From positions 4,402,001-4,466,000 of the forward strand of contig JANCIK010000001.1 of assembly GCA_028532985.1 (NCBI GenBank): 64,000 nucleotides of DNA, read 5' to 3'. Position 1 is the stretch's first letter, and the number at the start of each line of letters is the position of its first letter. The DNA is from Stropharia rugosoannulata. Its lineage: Eukaryota; Basidiomycota; Agaricomycetes; Agaricales; Strophariaceae. Shown piece by piece: positions 24,443-35,576 of this stretch. The notes below the pieces were generated by a model. That model was not told where the DNA came from. It ran no database searches and saw only the letters and a list, made by a program, of their open reading frames with translations. The translations under genes were made by a program, and so were the position numbers.

Positions 24443-25013
24443 CATGCGATAAGCGGCTCTCAAAACTCGGTTCGTATGGAGTTATGTCGAACGTATCATA
24501 CAGTACTTGGTAATGGAGTTGAATTTTCTGCCATCTGAACGTGTATAGGAATTCTTCTCGACGCGCGCAAAACAGGTGTGCTTTAATAACTCGGAGTTAT
24601 CTCGCACAGAGAGAGAAAGAGAGAGAGCTTGAAGGCTCTTCCTCGTCGATTGGACGCCGGCAAACACGAGTGGAGCACACAGAAACTCAATTGTCCTATC
24701 TCTAAAGCTGTGTTCCCACCAAAGTTTATTCGACGGAGAACAGTTCTATGCTTCTATTAGAAGGTATGGCCAAGCATGTTGGACACCCTTCAGTCACGCT
24801 CTGATGCTCTTCCAGGGTTTTTAGATATCGACTGTGATCGCCGTGTCGTTCCAATACGTACATATACTTCTGCATGCTTCTACGCAGCTGCGCGATCAAA
24901 AAGTGTAAAAGAAGTCAGCAACGCCGGGGGGCTTCATGATCAACGCAGAGGACATATATAACCTCCATCCCTTGAATTGTCGCTCATCCTAACCCACTAA
25001 AAGCACTTCGACA
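24443..25013. other. Intergenic stretch with purine-rich microsatellite
   Basis: No gene seen. A GAGA-rich run lies near 24607-24631. The right part is the promoter of the next gene. Confidence 0.5.
24953..24960 (+). promoter_or_regulatory. TATA-box-like element
   Basis: CATATATA lies about 55 bp before the ATG at 25014, a usual distance for short fungal 5' leaders. Based on sequence and position only. Confidence 0.4.
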
Positions 25014-25334
25014 ATGCGCTTCACAAATATTGTGGCACCTGTCTTCGTCGCTCTCGCGGGCATGCAATCCGCCATGGCGGGACCCATAGCTTACGGTATA
25101 TGTCAAACTGGTACGATTCGCCGACCCATGTCTTCCCGAATTCGTATACTGAGGTGCGCAACTCATCCAGGATGTAACGCAGTCGTAGTCGCATGCTACG
25201 CAGCCGCTGGCTTTACCTTTGGAACTGTCGTCGCCTCCGCTGCTACGCCTGCAGTCTTGGTGGCCTGCAATGCCGGTCTGGGTACCTGCTCCGCAGCATG
25301 CGCCACTGTCGCGCTATTTGCTCCTACTCCGTGA
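25014..25334 (+). CDS. Small cysteine-rich secreted protein, Zys3-like
   Basis: Two exons (25014-25110 and 25171-25334) around a 60-nt intron encode 86 residues. The first 22 residues form a signal peptide ending at AMAG. The mature part alternates Cys and Gly/Ala-rich hydrophobic runs: GICQTGCN, VACYAAAG, VACNAGLGTCSAACA, ending in APTP. This pattern fits a basidiomycete family related to Chlamydomonas zygote-specific protein Zys3, of unknown role. Without splicing, the intron would be read through as an arginine-rich insert and the Cys pattern broken, so the spliced form is preferred. Confidence 0.75.
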   Translation: MRFTNIVAPVFVALAGMQSAMAGPIAYGICQTGTIRRPMSSRIRILRCATHPGCNAVVVACYAAAGFTFGTVVASAATPAVLVACNAGLGTCSAACATVALFAPTP

Positions 25335-25826
25335 ACGTAAGTAAGGTTTAGTTGTCCCCACGGTTGCCACTCAATTGTGTGTTTATTATGCATACTCGGA
25401 TAGCAATCCTATCATAATCTGAAGCCATCAATACACAGGGCTCTGGGAAGTGTCATCAAGCGATATTAATGGAAGTACCGTATTAACCGAGCATGTGTGG
25501 TACACGAGGGTAATATATATGTACGACCCATAAGCTTACTAGAATGTGAGAGTCAAATTGTTATCATTTGGTGTAATCAAACGTCCGGTTATGCCAGACT
25601 TCGGGGAAGGATATTTTCATAAATTCTCACACAGACTACGACAGAATATTGAGTAAACAGCGCTTTCTAGCAGGGGATGGAGATGGCGCAGGCAGCTAGT
25701 ACGACGTATTAGTAGATCCTCTTTAGATAAGATAATGTCAGCTGTCAGAAGTTAGAACAATGCAGACTCCCAGCTGACCCCCACCTATAAAAAGTGAGTT
25801 GCGCAAGGCAAGTAAGGTTCCATAAA
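25335..25826. other. Intergenic stretch
   Basis: No coding signal; 3' end of the small secreted-protein gene and promoter of the GST gene. Confidence 0.45.
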
Positions 25827-26726
25827 ATGGTTCTCAAACTTTACGGCCATGATGTATCCAGATACACACGTCTCGTGGCCCTAATCTTACACGAGAAAGA
25901 GGTTCCATTCGAGTATCATGTCGTGAACCTATATAGAGGGGAGCAAAAGAAAGCCGAGTATGCGACCAAGCATCCGTTTAACTACGTTCCATATATTGTA
26001 AGCTCATCTCGAGTTTGGTCAGTAATGCTCACATACCAGATTTCCAGGACGACGACGGATACATACTGTATGAAAGTCGAGCAATTGCTTATTATATCGC
26101 AACAAAGTATGCCCACCAAGGAACACCACTGATACCATCGGACCTACAAGCCTTGGGTCTGCTTCACCAGGCACTTTCCGTCGAGATTTGTTACTTTAAC
26201 GAACATGCCGGTAAAGCAGTCGCCGAAAGCTTCTACAATCTGTGAGGTATCTTTACACGTTGTTATAACCAATTCACTGATCTCAAATGATTTCAAATTC
26301 TTCTAGGCTGAAGGGATTGAAGTCGGATCCAGCTATCGTCCAGGAACATCTCACTAAGCTCTCGGAGAGGCTAGACGTCTACAATAATATATTGAATGGA
26401 CAAAGATTTCTAATAGGGGATGTAAGTTCGATCAAATCCAAGCTATTAATCCATCCGTTCTGAAGACAGACTAATCAAAGAATATCACACTTGCCGATCT
26501 TATCCATTTGCCTCTTGCCGCAATGCTTCCCGAGACCGGTACTGATATCATAGCTACGAAGCCAAATGTAGACAGGTTGGTCTTGAATAAATGCCCTAGT
26601 ACTCAAAGCTGATATTCAGGATGAAATATTAGATGGTATAGGGAGATGGAAGAACGACCTGCCTGGAAAGCCGTGAAAAATGCCATACATATCTATCCTC
26701 TTCCCATAGGACAGTCGCATCTGTAG
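25827..26726 (+). CDS. Glutathione S-transferase
   Basis: Five exons (25827-25997, 26048-26241, 26307-26421, 26481-26575, 26633-26726) join to 222 residues, the normal GST length. The thioredoxin-like N-terminal domain begins LKLYGHDVSRYTR, where the Ser after the first strand is a candidate catalytic residue, and contains the cis-Pro site VPYI and the glutathione-binding YILYESRAIAYYIA. The helical C-terminal domain has the N-capping box ITLADLIHLP. It resembles phi-like fungal GSTs. Cytosolic enzyme conjugating glutathione to electrophiles; it fits a detoxification role beside P450 and SDR genes. Confidence 0.93.
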
Positions 26727-26947
26727 ATACAGCAGAAGAGGCATACGCAAGGAGGGTGATGGGCTATTTTTAGATTGCGTGAGGGCCAAGCTGAATCAGA
26801 GCGGGCCGGGCGGTCATAAGTGATTTCTGTTGGCAAGGGGGCAGTGAATGTTGACAACGACGGCCATCTTCAGACTTCTCCACCACCGACTGACACGCTA
26901 TACTAAATTTTCCTGTCTTTACATACCCTAAAATTACTCCAGTATTC

Positions 26948-27850
26948 ATGTCGTCGAGAATCTACTTCTTCGCGGCCGTTCTGACCCTAGGGTTGATCGT
27001 GCCCGCAATTGCGCAGAATGGCGGCGGCTTCACCGTCGCCGACCTCCCTGCCTGTGCCCAGCCTTGTGCGGACAACGCCGCAGGTATCGTCCAATGCAAA
27101 CTGTATGTCACTTATGCCAAATGTCACTCTGTTGAAGAGATTTTAACTTCATGGGAATCGACAGGACCGACCTTGCTTGCTTGTGCGCCTCGGCCAACTT
27201 TACACAGGCGACAACGACGTGCGCGACCAGTGGAGGCATCTGCGATCTCAGCGACCAGAGTACGACTCTTGGTGTCCTTGGCGCTATCTGCCCGGACCGT
27301 ATGTTCTACCTCCCTTGACATTGTTTTTCTTACTCATATACCATCTCAATCTTGTCCTTTCTGCGCGATTTTTTTTTCGCCTACAGAACCCGACCCGACC
27401 GACCCTAATGGCAGCGTTGCACCTAGCACACCCGTACCGGGTGCCACTGCTTCAGCCACTGCGTCAGGCTCGACATCCAGCTCTGCTTCCGCAACGGGCT
27501 CTAGCACCTCCTCTTCTCAGTCGTCTTCGACATCCGCAACATCTAATGCCGCCGCGACACCATCCTCCACCAGCAAGGACAGTGCGACAACGGCGAAGTC
27601 CACTCCTACTCCTGCGGCGGCAAACGGGGGCGCGACTACGCCTTCAACCACACCGGCAGTGGGCGGTCTCGCAAATGGGCTAACGAATCCCAGCGGAGCG
27701 TCGAGCACCGTCGTCGTCGTGCAGACCGTAGCTCCTTCTGACTCGAGCACCTTGCCTTCAGCTGCTGCTCGTGTTTTAGGAATGAGCATTGGATGGGCGG
27801 GAACATCAGTGATGGTGGCAGCAATGGCAGGTGCCCTCATGGTGCTGTAG
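26948..27850 (+). CDS. GPI-anchored CFEM-domain protein
   Basis: Three exons (26948-27102, 27165-27298, 27387-27850) give 250 residues. A signal peptide (FFAAVLTLGLIVPAIA) is followed by a CFEM module of about 65 residues with eight Cys in the expected order (PACAQPC, QC, ACLC, TTC, GIC, AIC) and the typical TDLACLC. A Ser/Thr/Ala-rich stalk of about 120 residues follows, and a hydrophobic C-terminal tail (SVMVAAMAGALMVL) that should be replaced by a GPI anchor. Such proteins sit on the cell wall or membrane and some take part in haem or iron capture or host interaction. A poly-T tract lies in the second intron before its AG. Confidence 0.9.
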   Translation: MSSRIYFFAAVLTLGLIVPAIAQNGGGFTVADLPACAQPCADNAAGIVQCKLYVTYAKCHSVEEILTSWESTGPTLLACAPRPTLHRRQRRARPVEASAISATRVRLLVSLALSARTVCSTSLDIVFLTHIPSQSCPFCAIFFSPTEPDPTDPNGSVAPSTPVPGATASATASGSTSSSASATGSSTSSSQSSSTSATSNAAATPSSTSKDSATTAKSTPTPAAANGGATTPSTTPAVGGLANGLTNPSGASSTVVVVQTVAPSDSSTLPSAAARVLGMSIGWAGTSVMVAAMAGALMVL

Positions 27851-28679
27851 ACCGGATGTCATGTTCCGGTCGGTGATGTGCTGCAAGATGCAACTACGAC
27901 CGTCAAGTCTTTCTCACTTTGGATAGTACTCTCAACTTCAACCGTGGTCGACTGCACTGTTCTACGAATGCAACAGGCCACTTCTCACCAGTTACCAATA
28001 CTTCGCTACACGCACCACGTTCGTTTCTAACTTCTGTCGTTTGCTCTTCTATCCCCTGTTTCCGTTATTTGTTGGGCTCGTGCTGGATACTCATTTTACC
28101 CGCTTCCATCTGTTCACTACTGCGTTACAGCAGTCGTTTTCATTACAATACCCGCCCAGTTTACTGGCTTTTCTTAGACATGGTCTGCAGCTACTGCAGA
28201 ACTCACTCTTTTTTCTCGTCGCGCTGTGCGCCTCCTACCTTATGATGCGCCGCGCGTAATGCTATAAAATCTGTCCATAACTTCTAACCAGACTACTCTG
28301 AAGGTTGCAGATAAGCTGAATGTTTCCGTTTCTGCTCAGGACCCCTATTCGCCACCTCAGGGACGAGTACTTCATTTAATTGCCATTTATTCAGGTTTTA
28401 TGACATCACGGAGATGTCCGTATTTTACATTCTACTTATACATAGTTCACACAGGTTCACACGCACGGGAAATGGATGCTCTGGACTGATCTAGATCGGT
28501 GAGCTTCCGGACACCGGGTACAACTTCCCAGCTGTCCACCAATGCAGTTCGCGCGCACAATGTCAATGAATCTTTCCACAGCGTGCTCAGGCAGCAGCAT
28601 TTCTCCGCGCGGCAGAAATATCATATTGAAAGTATATGTGTACTAACAGGGATACAGAAAACGCATAATGAACAGGACA
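27851..28679. other. Convergent intergenic region
   Basis: Between the ends of the CFEM gene (+) and SDR copy 3 (-). Several 60-110-codon frames exist but look like chance frames in C/T-rich 3' sequence. Confidence 0.5.
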
Positions 28680-29750
28680 TTACCAGCAAATGCGGGTGCC
28701 ATCGAGGCTTAAAAACTCCCCGCCGTCACGTGCTCTCGTCGATTCGTTTATCACACCTACGATGAGTCCAGCGGCTTCGCGTGGTTTCCTGACTGGCATT
28801 TTGTGTTCAATTTTGTCCATGACTCCTGCTTTCTTCAGCGGCGAATTCTCAGCGACTGTATATATTGAAGAACAAGTTAGCCGATGGATATCTTGAGAGA
28901 GACAGGACAAAATATAAACTCACACATGTCAGTGTCGACGATCCCAGGGGCAAGAGGGAAAGAAACTACGAGAGAAACATCGAGGGTAAGCTTCGCACTA
29001 CCTTGATTCGAGTCAGGACACTTACTCAGCCATTCGTTTTCAAAGTGGATCTTCCTGGTCACGTAGTTTAGTGCGACTTTGCTTGCTCCATACGCCGCGT
29101 TTCGAACGGGAAATGCCATGGCGGGGTGTCCTATAGACCCGGCACCGCTGCTGATCGGGACGAATCGAGGCGTTGTGCTCGACTTCAATACGTCATGAAT
29201 AGCTTGAAAGAGGGTAATTGTTCCGAGAACGTTGACCTGAGAGAACTGTTACTGGAGACGTCTGGCGTATTTCAAAGAGTGTACCAGCCTCAAAATGATC
29301 TCTGAAATCGGCGACAGGTGTCTCCAAAGCCGTGTCCTTCATTCTGCATATCGCTAGCGAGGAAGGTAATTTAGAGATCTGCAAACGACCATCATGATAA
29401 CCTTCTCACCTGCGTTTGCGATGACTGTGTCTACATACCCATGTCGATTTCGTATCTCCTTGGCGAGGTCCTCGTTGTTCTTGGCGTCGCCGGATATGTA
29501 CTTCGAAATGGCAATGCGGTCTGGATATTTTGATGATAGTTGGTGCAATTCGGTGGCGTTGACTGGATTTCGGACACCAGCGTATATAAATGCGTCGGAG
29601 AAAGTCTCTACGATGTGGCTGACTAGCCCGAGTCCTAGATATAAGGTAATAATGGTTAACGGAAGGTGTCCTTGTTGAGGACGGTATATAAATACCAATT
29701 CCGCGGTTGGCTCCAGTGATAAGGTATACGGCTCCTTTCTGAGGGATCAT
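28680..29750 (-). CDS. Short-chain dehydrogenase/reductase, copy 3
   Basis: Six exons (29696-29750, 29410-29634, 29289-29353, 29026-29236, 28924-28965, 28680-28855) give 257 residues. Motifs: TGANRGIG, NAG region, FVPISS and YGASK. Exon lengths 55, 225, 211 and 42 equal those of copy 2, and 65, 211 and 42 equal those of copy 1. The intron after the 65-nt exon starts with GC (GAG|GCTGGT), as does the same intron of copy 1. The start at 29750 (MIPQKG) is chosen because it gives the same distance to the Rossmann motif as copy 2; an in-frame Met at 29795 is possible. Intact and probably catalytic. Confidence 0.9.
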
Positions 29751-30088
29751 CTTGGTGTGCAAAGTGTGTGGTGTTGCTGTAGTCCATAACACCAAAGAGG
29801 GGCTGATTATATAGGAAGCAGGGACGCGTTGAGCGTTGCCTGAGTGGGCGCTAAATAAGCCGTTGTTGGCGGGCCGGCATTTCCGCGTACCGCATCAGTC
29901 CTTTGTCAGGTTCAAGTCAGGCTCCTCGTAAGCTCATGTAAGCGGGCCAAAATAGCGACTGTTGTGGTATTCAGTCGTGGGAAAACGTTATTGGAATCTA
30001 ATCAGTGAGATTGACCTGATGCTTTCACTACGAGGTAGGTACTGACATTCATAGCGCCTAACCTTTCTGCTGATACGGTCGTGAAGAT

Positions 30089-32122
30089 ATGCCAACCTCA
30101 GGAGCAGCCGATAGTCCGCAGGCACGTAGCCTCCTTGCGGCTCTAGAAGACTTCGTGAAGCCTCTCGTGTACGAGTGCATGACTTCAGGTATGTACCGCA
30201 CCATAATAATAATATCAACGCGGAGGTCATTTATATAACATATGAGGATGCAGGCTCTAAGCTGGAATCTCTCAGAATGAGTAAGTATGTTATTTCATGA
30301 ACTCAATTTTGTATTAATGGAATTGTTCGCCGCAGGTCGCACGCCTCCCAAAGAATCAGTCGAGCATAAGCTAGTTGACTGTCTTAAAGAGCTGATTGCG
30401 GAGACCGTGTACAACTGTCGCACAATTTTATCACAAGACATGTCTCACGAGAAGATCACGGCCTCGCCTTCATTAGCAGCTCTGATACCCACTGGCGGCA
30501 ATTTAAGCAGAGTCAGCAAGGACGGTAGACCGCATATTTTGCCCTCACAGTGTACGTATCTTTCAAGCAAGAAGCGTTAACTAACAGGGATTGACGATTT
30601 ATAAGTCAGGTCTTATTTTAGACGCGAGCTGTCCAGTAAGATCCGCAGTGCTGTATCATTTTTACCGACGCGCCTACTAGCATTCGATTTAATTGGAACT
30701 ACACTTCAATTGGTCGACCATCGCGAGGCGGTTGCATTTCTGGAGAACAAGATACTTGAGGCGGTCGACAATCGCCCAGACTTTATTGCAAAGTGGACTG
30801 AATCGGTGCACCTGCGCACCAAAGCAGACATATCATCGGGAGCGCTGCTGGAGGAGCTGGTAAACGAGCATTCAGGATACAGTATCCTCTCTCATACATG
30901 GTCGAAGGAACGATCCGGAGAAGTCACCTTCCAGAACTGGGCAGCAAGACTCCAAAATATCCATGGATATTCCAAGATCAGTAATTTTTGCAGAGTCTCT
31001 GCTGAGAACTACGGGTATTGTCTGAGCTGGATCGACACATGTTGCATCAACAAGGAGAGCAGTGCCGAGCTGGACGAAGCCATTCGCTCCATGTACAAAT
31101 GGTACCGCAACGCTGCTGTATGCATTATATATCTATCAGAAACCGACAATGCGACATCGCTGAGCGAAGACTCGTGGTTCACGCGCGGATGGACCCTGCA
31201 AGAGCTCGTGGCGCCTTGGAGGGTCGTGGTATACAACAAACACTGGAACGAGTTTACCAACAAAAATATTCACGACGACGTTGCCCATGCCGCACGGATC
31301 AGGCCAAAGGAGATGAAGCTTTTCAGGCAAGGGCAGCCAGAGCTAATCCCAATATCCAGACGATTGCAGATGGCCAGTCGGCGGAGGGTAACCCGCGAAG
31401 AAGACAGCGCTTATTCTCTGATGGGTCTGCTCAATGTCAGCATATCGACTGCATACGGTGAAGGCTCCCAACGCGCCTTTACTCGGCTTATGCGCGAGCT
31501 CTTGAACACAACTCCACATATCCTGGACCTGTTTAATCACGGGTACGAGGGCCATTACGAAAGCGTTATCCCAAGCACAGTAACAGCATACAATTATCGG
31601 TCTGCACATTTTGATCTTGCAGCACCGGTGAACGGCATTTCCTCTAAGCTGGACACATCACTTCCCAGCAATCCATTCCTCCTAACGCACGTTGGTCTGC
31701 GTATGCAATTGCTTCTTGTTCCTGGGCTTCTCACTTCGAATAGGTCCCGGTTCAAGCCTAAAGGTCATCTATATGGTAAGTGGGCGGGCTATCAATTGTT
31801 AGACTCTCGTCTCTACACTGGAGATTACGAAGCCTCGGCAGAAACACGGATATTTGGTGTTGTCAATTTTTCCTTGGAAAATGGCAAAGTAACAATATCA
31901 AGGCCATGTCTCTCAATCCCATTAGTCTGCGAAAACGCTACGCTGGGGAGCGTGCGGTCCACAAATCAAGTAAAAGTTGCTTCGTGCTCTAAAGGCGGTC
32001 ATTTGACTCCAAGTTTTACGCTGAGTTCTTCGGAGTATGCAAGCCACAAAACGGATTTAATTTCTGTAGCAGAAGATAATTTAGAGTACCACGGGCTACA
32101 GCATGTAACTCTGTATCTATAA
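30089..32122 (+). CDS. HET-domain (heterokaryon incompatibility-type) protein
   Basis: Four exons (30089-30188, 30254-30280, 30336-30555, 30622-32122) give about 615 residues. The HET domain starts near residue 200: YSILSHTW, then CLSWIDTCCINKESSAELDEAIRSM..WY, then SWFTRGWTLQELVAP, all typical of HET-E/HET-D-like proteins. HET domains are linked to non-self recognition and programmed cell death after fusion of unlike hyphae, and the fold is TIR-like. The C-terminal 250 residues show no NACHT, WD40 or other partner domain that I recognise. The last exon is one long 500-codon frame; the short first three exons are inferred from splice signals and phase. Confidence 0.87.
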
Positions 32123-35100
32123 ACCGTGTGTCGACGTTTACCACCCTGTGCCGTTGTGTTAATTTCTTACACATACTCAATTGAACTACAATTTCAGGAT
32201 GAGGTGCATTGCCGCTTGGCTCCAATTTGCTTCAAAGTTATCTAATGGATTACCAATAGATTTCAGCTTGCAATTCGCTAGCCTCAGCGCGTACAGGTAC
32301 AGTAATCTCGTCCTCTTGTTCTTTAATTAATTATTATTGACCCACATATAATTATGGTACAGCCAGGTTGATACTTCATATCGATGAATAATAAACCATT
32401 CTTTTTCTTCTTATTTGTCAATCAACAATTTCAGAGTGGATGTATGGCAGTTCAGACAGATAGGAATGATGAAGTACATGTAGTAGTAAGTAACAGCTAA
32501 GTTGACTGCGGTAATTATGCCGTTGTTTGCCAAAACTGCGAAATCCTGTGTAACTCGGAGTATCATACAGTACTATTAATACATATCCTTTGTAGCCTCG
32601 GAGATATGTACTCTACAGAGCTCCCAAGGCGGTTAGTAGCTCATCCCCCGTGATGGTAGGTGGTACTACAACAAACATACAAGAGACATATGGAGCTTAT
32701 TACCAAGGGGATATGATGAAACCCTGATGGCCGATCGTGAAGCTGTGTCTTATTGCTTCGATTTCAGCAATAAGAGACTTCTTTTGACAAGGAGCACGCA
32801 AAAGGCATAGCAATGGCGTAAACATCATTGATGGATTGTTGATGAACTATGCATTGAACACGTATCAAGCACTGAGAGTGCCAATAATAGCAGTTGCACT
32901 GCTGACCACATACACATAAAAGCTCGCGCTCACGGTCTCATCAGCTGTATACCACTACTTGCTCCCCAGAGCCCTCATAGCTCAAGCGCTCAAGCGCTCA
33001 AACGTACACCCCTCAGCGAATTTCCAACACCACCTCACATTCTCCCAATGATTCAACGATATCATGGGGGAACTAAACTACCAAGAAAGACCTCGAATCG
33101 ACATGACAGCGGCCCCAGCACCGTCCATCTAGACGGTACACTCTCAGCGAACCACCATTATGCACCCCATTGTGTACTACTAGCATACCCGCCGAGCGAA
33201 AATAAAGCTACCCCGTCGTGCCCCTATTCGTGACTTAAATGTGAGGACAAACGGTGAGCTGGCCCTCTCCCTACTTCGAAAACCCAAAGACTGACTTGAC
33301 TGTGGCGTGTCGCTTTAGTGTTGCCAACTTCAATATGCTGTCCAGTAGCTGAGTCCCGGTATGCGGCTCAAGGATTGCCCAAATTTCGCCCACGGCTGCG
33401 GTGAGCTACCCTATTCCACAGCAACCGCATAATGGAAGAAGAGAGCGAGAGTATGTATCCGCCATGATGCGGTAGCCACCCGGCTCCGTAATAGACCCTT
33501 CCCAACCATCGATCGTGACATGATCGCGAAGCCATTACTCTACTCGAGTATAAACAGTTCTGCGTGCCACAACTGCGAGCACACCTATATACCGCGGATC
33601 TAGTTGGATCTCTTAAACATCTCCAGTTAGATTTCCTTACGGTACCACTAAACAATTTCCTCCTACATCCCCCTCCCCTTCTGTCCTCTTTCTATCCTCT
33701 TTTTGCATCTTTTTTATTTTCGCCTATTTAATCTTACATGCCTTCTATGCTGTAGTACGACATATGTTTTCAATCTGAACTGGACCTCTTCTGCTAATTG
33801 TTCTGGGATGTGCTATAGTGTACCTTCCCAAATCTTAAGGAGCAGATCTGCTTTCGTCCAGACAGTAAGTGATATAGATTCCAGAACCACTGGGCGCGTG
33901 ATGCGCGCCGGTGTATCTCACGGACTACATTTCAACAAAAGGTGAGTCAAGAATCATGACCTTTCCACAGCGATACTGGGCAGCAGAAGTAGCTCAGTGT
34001 ACATCTGTAAATGGTAAAACAAGAAGGAAGGCACAATCACTCCGGGAAGTAGAGCTTTTTCGGTCTACTCAAAACTACGTAAAAAATCTTGAATACAATT
34101 GAGTTTTTTAGTTTTTTAATTGTTTTTCCTACTTTTAGGTTGAGCAAAAGGCCTCAACACCACGGAGTGAATGTTGGCACAATAATAAATAAAAAAGCAC
34201 CAGGCGCCGAAGACATGGAAGGAGCGCTCGGGGACGGCCAGCCCGGGTACGTCGCAGCTTTACTAGCATCCCTGAGAAAGGGCAAGAAATAGAGTAGAAA
34301 AGGCGATGGTGCGATACCTCCAAAGGCGGGACGGCCTTCATCGAAAATAGGAGAGCACCCCGAGAGGCACAGCTCGGACTATGCAACACGTACGAGGGTG
34401 CGGGAAAGAGACAAAGGCCGCCCGCACCGTCCAATCATGCCCTCCAAGCACGGAACGAACTTGAGCTTCTCCGCGTAGATGGGACGTACATATATGCGCG
34501 CTCTCTCAGCGCTCAGCGCTCATGTCACGGTACTATGACAATTACGCCTGTGGGCCTGTGTGCTGAAAGTCGTGATCGAGTCAGTCTCAGAGGCGCCCCC
34601 ACTCAGCGTCAACCACGAGTGATAGTCAACGAGCAGTGGTGCCGCAACGACTACCTTTGAGCGAGAACACTAGTATTTTGGACGGGGCATAGCGTCCGAA
34701 CCAGCTGCAGTGCGACGCGTGTACACCCATGCAAGCATTGATTGGTTAGCTGCTCAGTTGGCTGGACGGCGGATGTCGCCTCAGGACAGGCACACCACGG
34801 CACTGTAGAGCAGTGATGACAAAGGATAACGAGCGAAAAATAAATAAAGCGTAAGCAAAGGGGAGACGGAAAGACGTCGGGAAAGACGGACGGTGGTGAC
34901 AGGCAAAAGGGGGTTGGAGGCGACAGACGTCTAGAGCGGCTGTCCGGGCCAGGATAGGGCGGTGCGCAAGATATGCGGCGATGCGTGCTGCAAGCCTACT
35001 GGCCATGAGATGTCCATGAGCGAGCACAAGCATGAGCACCCCCGGAAACAGAAAAGACGTACATAAGAGGGATCTCCATGCATCAGCTTAACTTGGAGTT

Positions 35101-35576
35101 GGGGAAAACAGGAGTCGATCTTGGGTTACCTCCGAGTCGTAGCGGCGATAATACAGACTAATCGAGCGGCCAATGAGTGGTATGGTTGCACACGCGAGCA
35201 GGGGAACAGTAGTGGCGCTATCAGAACTGCAGAGGGGAAACGGAGAACGAAGCGGGAATGAACGATGGAGCGGGACTCGGGAGCCTGTTGAGCAATCGAC
35301 GTATGCTAATTCCCGAACCGTGCGAAATACATCTATTGGCATGCATACCTTGCCGACAAAAAGCCAAAATTCAGCGTTGAGAGCTGAGCGGCGAGCGTTG
35401 AGCCATTTGCCATTTGCGACTGAAAGTGTTAAAGAGGTTAGGGCTGTACTACGGCATTTTGAACGTCATAGTAGTATCATGCCACACGACGATTCAAATT
35501 GCAAACTTATAAACATTTGAGGCCCTCTTTTCGACAAGGTCGACTCCGACTCGTCCTACGGCTTTGTGCTATACCA
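32123..35576. other. Long gene-poor stretch
   Basis: About 3.4 kb without a recognisable gene on either strand; all frames are short. The sequence near 32983-33006 repeats CTCAAGCG three times, and 34505-34524 holds CTCAGCGCTCAGCGCTC. The part around 34700-35000 on the minus strand is rich in Pro/His/Arg codons but has no motif. It may contain remnants of mobile elements. Confidence 0.5.

Noticed and set aside
27177..27683. Arg/Leu/Pro-rich 168-codon frame overlapping the CFEM gene
   Set aside because: Shadow of the Ser/Thr-rich coding frame; the CFEM frame has signal peptide, Cys pattern and GPI tail.
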